A stretch of 64,000 nt of DNA from Gigaspora rosea (lineage: Eukaryota; Glomeromycota; Glomeromycetes; Diversisporales; Gigasporaceae), in NCBI GenBank assembly GCA_003550325.1, contig QKWP01000261.1, forward strand, positions 108,669-172,668. The letters are read 5' to 3'. Below, in pieces: positions 56,870 to 64,000 of the stretch. The translations under genes were made by a program, and so were the position numbers. Under the pieces are notes generated by a model that worked only from the letters and a program-made list of their open reading frames with translations, was not told the origin of the DNA and searched no databases. Positions within the stretch are counted from its first letter, which is position 1, and the number at the start of each line of letters is the position of its first letter.

Positions 56870-58218
56870 AATGTCAAAAAACGACGATACCTTTGATCAC
56901 GAAGACGATGACGATTATGTTCCTTATGTACCAATCAAGCAAAGACGTGAAGCCAAATTTCAGAAGCTTGTAAGCCAGAGACGCCTTCCTGAGCAACAAA
57001 ATCTAGCTGAAGCAGATGAAGGGATCGAAGATTCTCACAAAGCTGGACCCAAGCCAATGTGAGCTTGATCGATCAAGCAGTAGAAGTCAAAAAACAAAAA
57101 AATGTTGGAGGGTATGTGTAACACACTTTATTCAATATTTCAATACTGAATAATGATTTAGTATTAATTATATATATAATATATATGCTTTTATCAGGTT
57201 CGGTTAAGACTGAAGCAGAAAAGAAACTTGAAGAGGAAAAGGTTATAATGGATGTTGTTGCTCAGAAAAACCATTTAGCATCTGATCGAGAACTCGCAAA
57301 AGGCATTATTTATACAAATCCTATCAAGACTACGTATGTACATTCTCTCAGAACAAACCGCCTTAAATTTATTTAGTAAACTAAAAGTTCTTGTTTTTTA
57401 CTGAAATATTTTAGATGGAGACCACCTCGTCATATCCTTGAACCCATCAAAGAGAACATAATGCCATAAGACAAAGCAATCATATTCTTGTTGATGGTGA
57501 AGAAATTCCGCCACCAGTATATATTACATGGTCGAACAATTGAATTCAACTGTAATTCAATTAAACTTATCAATCTTGTAATCTCGCAATAGGATATGAA
57601 ATTTCCACCGGCGATATTGAAATGTTTAAAATCTAAGGGTATTAACCGGCATACGCCGACTCAAGTCAAGGCCTTCCAGTGGTGTAAGCCAAATTGTACA
57701 TCAATTCTTGATCGGATGAAACTGTTATTTTTATCGTAAGAGATTAACGGCGAAGTATGTATTTTTAGATTATTTGGCCTCGACATGATCAGAATTACAT
57801 TTACAGGGTCTGGAAAAATCTTGGCTTTTTTATTACCATAGATCATATTTGCTTCGGAAGAAATAAAAAACTCCCATTAATTAGAGGTGAAGGTCCTATA
57901 GGAATGATAGTGTGTCCTTCGGTAAAGTCATTAATTTAATATTATATAAATACTTTTATTTAATTGGTACACAATTTTTAATATATTAATATATTATTAG
58001 CGTGAATTAGCAAGACAAACATATGAGAGTATTTGTGCAATGAACGAGTACTTAATTTTGGATGGCTGTCCAAAGTTACGAATTCTTTTGTGTATTGGTG
58101 GTATATTGATGGGCAGATCAATGGAATACATTATCGGATGGAATTCATATTGTAGTTGCAACTTTTGTTAGATTAATGATATGCTAGAAAAAAGGAAATT
58201 TAATTTAGATTTATGCAA
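56870..58218 (+). pseudogene. DDX41/Abstrakt-type DEAD-box helicase, copy II (5' half)
   Basis: Exon 1 from 56870 (MSKNDDTFDHEDDDDYVPYV, then QRRLPEQQNLAEADEGIEDS). Exon 2 57198-57333 (KTEAEKKLEEEKVIMDVVAQ...NPIKT). Exon 3 57415-about 57512 (WRPPRHILEPIKEN, then shifted). Exon 4 57593-57681. Exon 5 57769-57921 (Walker A region FTGSGK, shifted after it; EGPIGMIVCPS). Exon 6 58001-58218 (RELARQTYESICAMNEY, LRILLCIGG). A frameshift at the end of exon 1 gives a stop after GPKPM. The ATPGR box is damaged (ATFVR). The DEAD-box exon is replaced by the unidentified fragment at 58375. Confidence 0.88.
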
Positions 58219-58374
58219 GTAAGTTCATTTCCTTGATATTTAGTTATATATATATAAATATATAAATATATATATACAGTATATAGATTTTTTTATTTGC
58301 TTATTTATTTATTTTATTTTATTTTATTTTTTGTAGATTTTTATGCTTGGATGTAAAGGCAGGCAGATCTTTTC

Positions 58375-58770
58375 TGGATGGTACAAATGATAACCAGTCA
58401 ATAAATGTAATTCTAGAACTGAAGTACATTTCATTAACTGGCTTGCTAAGTGAACAAAGGGAAAATAGATTAAAATTCAAGTTATGAAGAACTAAAGATT
58501 TTAGAACTTAAACTTAAGGAAGAAAGTGTTTACCAACTTTTGAAACGAAAGTACATGCACTGGTCCGAATAAAAAGACATTTTGTGGTAATCGAGATAGA
58601 TGATATAATTAATGAGGGAACGCAAGTTCGAAATTATTTTAATGTTGTATTAGAAGTGTGCGCAAACAGATTTAAACCAGGAATTTAAGATGATCGAGTA
58701 ATAGGAAAGGGTTAAAAATGATGTAAGCCATCTAAATGGTTTCTTGATAACTGTCCTTGGTTCTTGCAGT
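58375..58770 (+). pseudogene. Unidentified gene fragment, copy 2 (pair with 21660)
   Basis: Counterpart of 21660-22135, with an internal deletion. Plus strand: VIEIDDIINEGTQVRNYFNV then VLEVCANRFKPGI. It sits between DDX41 copy II and the promoter block of copy III, joined to copy II within intron or exon 7. Family unknown. Confidence 0.5.
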
Positions 58771-58979
58771 GTTTTAATAGTGATAATGGATTGTCGAAAA
58801 GGAAAAGAGAAAACGCAAAAAGCATAATTATTGTATTGGATTCACTGAAGCTAATCTTGCAGACTTTCTGATGTTAGCCGATATGCAATAAATTGAATAC
58901 AAAGATCTGCTGTGATGAATTAGAAACGTGAGTGATTCGTGAATGATTCATGTGGCTGGGTGGCCATAGTTCTTTAAGA

Positions 58980-60674
<1,695 letters not shown>

Positions 60675-62640
60675 TTAGTCGAAATAGATCTTAGTTATTA
60701 GGTACGTCATAATAAATATGCATATGATCATCCTTACGATTTTAATTTGAGGATGAAAGTAGACTGACTAGTCTTTGCTTTGAATAAGGTGGGATACGTT
60801 CTCAAGATAATCGAACTAGATTATATTCATCGCGTACGTCCTAATATATATATATCTGGCCATCTATACTTTAATTGAATGTAATTTGGATATCCTTTAA
60901 AGTTCAATTGATCAAGATAATTGGTTTAATTTATAGAATGAAATGATGATAGTTTTGCTTTAACAAAAATTCTGATCATTCTTATAACTTTAATCCTGAG
61001 GGTGAGAGTAGACTGGTCTTTGCTTTAGTTAAGATGAAATATGTTCTCACAAGCAGTCGAGTTAGATAGTGTTTATTGGGTACGTCCTGATAAATATGCA
61101 TCTGATCATCCTTACCTAACCAAAATATAATTTTGCGATATCTAATAATGGCATAAGGTAATCGATTTGATCCTCTGGATGGAAGTAGACTAACCTTTGT
61201 TCTAGTGAAGTTTTAAAAGTAGTCGAAATAGATCATAGTTATTAAGTACGTCTTAATCAATATGCATTTGATCATCCTTATGATTTTAATTTGAGGATGA
61301 AAGTAGACTAGTCTTTGCTTTGAATAAGGTGGGATACGTTCTCAAATAGTCGAACTAGATTATACTCATTGGGTACGTCCTAATATGTATATATCTAACC
61401 ATCAATACTTTTTAATTTGGGATATCCTTTAAAATTCAATCGATCGGAATAATTGGTTTAATTTATAGAATGAAATGATGATAGTTTTGCTTTAGCAAAA
61501 ATTCTGATCATTCTTATAATTTTAATCCTGAGGGTGAGAGTAGACTGGTCTTTGCTTTAGCTAAGATGGGATATGTTCTCAAAAGCAGTCAAATTAGATA
61601 GTGTTTATTGGGTACGTCCTGATAAATATTCATCTGATCATCCTTACCTAATCAAAATATAATTTTGAGTCGATTTGATCCTCTGGATGGAAGTAGACTA
61701 ACCTTTGTTCTAGTGAAGTTTTAAAAGTAGTCGAAATAGATCTTAGTTATTAGGTACGTCCTAATAAATATGCATTTGATCATCCTTATGATTTTAATTT
61801 GAGGATGAAAGTAGACCAGTCTTTCTTTGAATAAGGCGGGATACGTTCTCAAATAGTCGAACCTAGATTATACTCATCGGGTACGTCCTAATGTGCATAT
61901 ATCTAACCATCTATACTTTAATTGAATGTAATTTGGGATATCCTTTAAACTTAAATTGATCAGGATAATTGGTTTAATTTATAGAATGAAATAATGATAG
62001 TTTTGCTTTAACAAAAATACCGATCATTCTTATAATTTTAATCATGATGGTAATGGTAGACTGATTTTTGCTTTAACTTACGTTCTCAAAAGTAGTCGAA
62101 TTAGATAGTATTTATTGGGCACGTCCTGATAAATATAAATCTAATTGTCCTTACCTAAATAAAATAGAATTTGGAGGTATTTTATATAAAAATTCAATAA
62201 TTGGATAAGGTAATCGATTCGATCCTCTGGATGGAAGTATCCTTTGTTATAGTTAATATAGGGTACGTTATCAAAAGCAGTCGAAGTAGATCATAGTTAT
62301 TAGGTAAGTCTAATAAATATGCATCTATTATTTTATGATTTAATTTGAGGACAGTAGTCTACTAGATTATATCCATTGGGTACGTTCTAATGAATATATA
62401 TCCAACCATCCTTACTTTAATTGAATATAATTTGAGACAACTTTTAAAACTCAATTGATTAGGGCAATGGTTTAATTCATAGAATGAAAGTAGCCTTTAT
62501 TTTAGCAAATATATTTCGTTTTGTTCTTACAATTTGACCCTGATGGTATAGTAAGCTAGCCTTTATTCTAAGGTGTGATATTCATCTGGGTAGAAGATAG
62601 AATAATGAATAATTATCGATTTAATCCTTTGAGAAATGAT
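60675..62640 (+). repeat. Higher-order repeat array, about 4 x 0.5 kb
   Basis: Units starting gtagtcgaaatagatc.tagttattaggtacgtc recur at about 60679, 61222, 61731 and 62281 (spacing about 540, 510 and 550). Each holds about four related subunits of roughly 130 bp sharing agtcga..tagat, gggtacgtcct.ataaatatg, tgatcatccttac and ctctggatggaagtagac. Translation of a subunit gives RFDPLDGSRLTF then AVELDSVYWVRPDKYASDHP, so the array could derive from a protein of about 45-residue repeats. All frames now have stops. It begins exactly where DDX41 copy III ends. Confidence 0.85.
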
Positions 62641-62893
62641 TTGCGTACATCAGCTTCGTTTAATTTTTCTATTGGTCAATATTAATATTGAATTTCAAAA
62701 ATTATTTGAATAGAAAAATAACAAATAAACAGTTTTAGCTTAAGGATAAGAAGTCCCCAAATTAGTCGGATAGCTCATGATGACACACAATTGGCTCTCA
62801 CTTAATCATGTATTAATTTTTATGGTTTTTTTTTATACAGTTTCATGATAATCAAATAGATTGATAGAAGAAGCCAGATATTCCTCTATAAAA

Positions 62894-63025
62894 GGGGTCG
62901 TCTAAAGCGGAGTAGAATCACGTGACAATTGGCCAATCAAATTATCGAATTTTGATGATCTTCGGCGAAGCAAACAAAAAAGCGAAGCGAAACCTTGAAA
63001 AATACAAAAAATGGCAGTCTAAACC
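62894..63025. mobile_element. GGGGTCGTCTA-family element, truncated third copy
   Basis: Matches the left 130 bp of 20364-20649 almost perfectly (ggggtcgtctaaagcggagt, gcgaagcaaacaaaaaagcg). The right half is replaced by the CCGAAAC-rich block, so there is no right TIR. Confidence 0.85.
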
Positions 63026-63039
63026 AAACATGGCGTCGA

Positions 63040-63176
63040 AACGAAACCTACCCGAAACTAGTTTCGGAAGGGTTCTAATCCGAAACTAGTTTCGGATTTT
63101 TTTAAAAAAATCGAAACTCCGAAACCCTTAACCCCGAAACTATAATCCGAAACCCAAACCTATAATCCGAAACTCA
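63040..63176. repeat. CCGAAAC-rich block with two identical 16-bp palindromes
   Basis: CCGAAACTAGTTTCGG, a perfect palindrome, occurs at 63052-63067 and 63080-63095. The motif CCGAAAC occurs four more times up to 63176, with further cgaaac. No relation seen to other repeats of the window. Confidence 0.9.
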
Positions 63177-63283
63177 AAAATATAATATTGAAGCCTTTAC
63201 AATTTATTATAAAGTTGATTTATTTTTAAGAAATAATTTATACATCGCACATTCGATGTTGTCGCACCTGCCGCAGATCATAA

Positions 63284-63521
63284 AATCAGGTATAACGTAA
63301 AATCAGAACAATTAAAATAACCCGTTTTTTCATTGGATAGGGTTAGGGTGAGGTATAGATTGTGTGTATGACGAGGGGGTTTTTATAGTAAAATTTTGCA
63401 AGTAAGTTTTTTTGTTAGAATCCTAAGAGTAGTTTCATATACTCAATTTTAAGTTATAGACGATTTTTGACAAAACGAACGTTTGTTTTGAATTTTTGAT
63501 CGTGTAACGTTACACCTGATC
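63284..63521. mobile_element. Possible 238-bp TIR element
   Basis: AATCAGGTATAACGT at about 63284 and the inverted ACGTTACACCTGATC at about 63507 match at 13-14 bases. The interior contains a telomere-like tagggttagggtg at 63338-63350. No target duplication found, so the boundaries are provisional. Confidence 0.45.
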
Positions 63522-64000
63522 TTGAAATTTGATTGGGAGAGCGACATATAAGGCGCATCGCATGGGGCAATGAATAAATTTACTCTATTTTTAATGATCC
63601 CAAAATGTAAAATTATCTGTTATTTTTTGAATAATTTATAACATTATAACTTATAGTTCATTTTTTTAATTATATTTTTCACTGCCTCGGTTTGTTCGGG
63701 TTTTTTTAAAGCTGGACAACTTTATTTTAATATCATACAGTTATTACAACTGATTTCAAAATTCTAAGGCGATAGAAAGAATTTCCAATGATGAATCGAT
63801 AAGTATTTGATGACTTTTGATACCAACAATTTATTTAATTCTGCGGTAACTTATTAATTCTATCATTAGTAGATATGGACTTACTAATTATTTATTATTA
63901 CTTGATATTGTATCCAGTTTTTACGTAGTAAGTAAAAAAACTGATGCTTGCAAAAGCAATCTTGATTGTCAGAATATAAACTCCGGAATTACACCTTTCA
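63522..64000. other. No recognised feature
   Basis: AT-rich end of the window; nothing recognised. Confidence 0.4.

Overview
The window reads as AT-rich, repeat-dominated nuclear DNA of an arbuscular mycorrhizal fungus (Glomeromycotina, most like Rhizophagus). The reasons are a long Sel1-repeat protein, BACK/TLDc fragments, remnants of the expanded kinase type, a SAM-like domain fragment, short GT-AG introns in decayed genes, and very dense old transposons. The organism call is inferred from family content, not from a search. Only one long protein-coding gene is intact: a Sel1-repeat protein at 8571-10610 (+).

Layout. 1-3035 and 14321-18122 are two diverged copies of a segment carrying a decayed BACK-TLDc gene. 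3.0-8.5 kb holds repeats, a truncated dispersed element, a minisatellite and a SAP-domain remnant. 8.1-10.6 kb is the Sel1 gene with a duplicated 5' flank. 12.0-12.9 kb is a dispersed element with a 59-bp minisatellite. 18.1-19.1 kb (-) is a broken eIF2-beta gene. 19.2-25.2 kb is a mosaic: two copies of an anonymous segment, TIR elements with 8-bp target duplications, and a decayed DDX41/Abstrakt-type DEAD-box gene. 27.3-39.4 kb is bounded by mariner-like inverted repeats flanked by TA; nested inside are a decayed LINE (endonuclease, RT, RNase H), a 238-bp element within the LINE, and a cluster of fold-back palindromes. 39.5-40.4 kb is another TIR element and contains an assembly gap. 41.5-45.9 kb has long, diverged inverted ends around a host-like core. 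46.8-53.8 kb combines copies of the dispersed element, a truncated Ty3/gypsy gag-protease, a DUF7869-type element gene and a kinase pseudogene. 55.6-62.6 kb has a SAM-domain remnant, two tandem DDX41 pseudogenes and a 2-kb higher-order repeat array. The last kilobase has more small TIR elements and a CCGAAAC-rich palindromic block.

How the parts relate. There is no operon-like organisation. The window is best read as a graveyard where gene fragments (DDX41, eIF2-beta, BACK-TLDc, kinase) were copied with their introns, so at DNA level, and cut and shuffled by transposons. The most interesting signals are the three-fold super-repeat in the Sel1 protein, the DDX41 fragments fused to a repeat array that has its own coding signature, a dispersed element with a conserved 3' hairpin and variable interior, and several fold-back or TIR families recognisable by exact target duplications.

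All calls come from reading the sequence by eye. Positions of diverged repeat ends are approximate.
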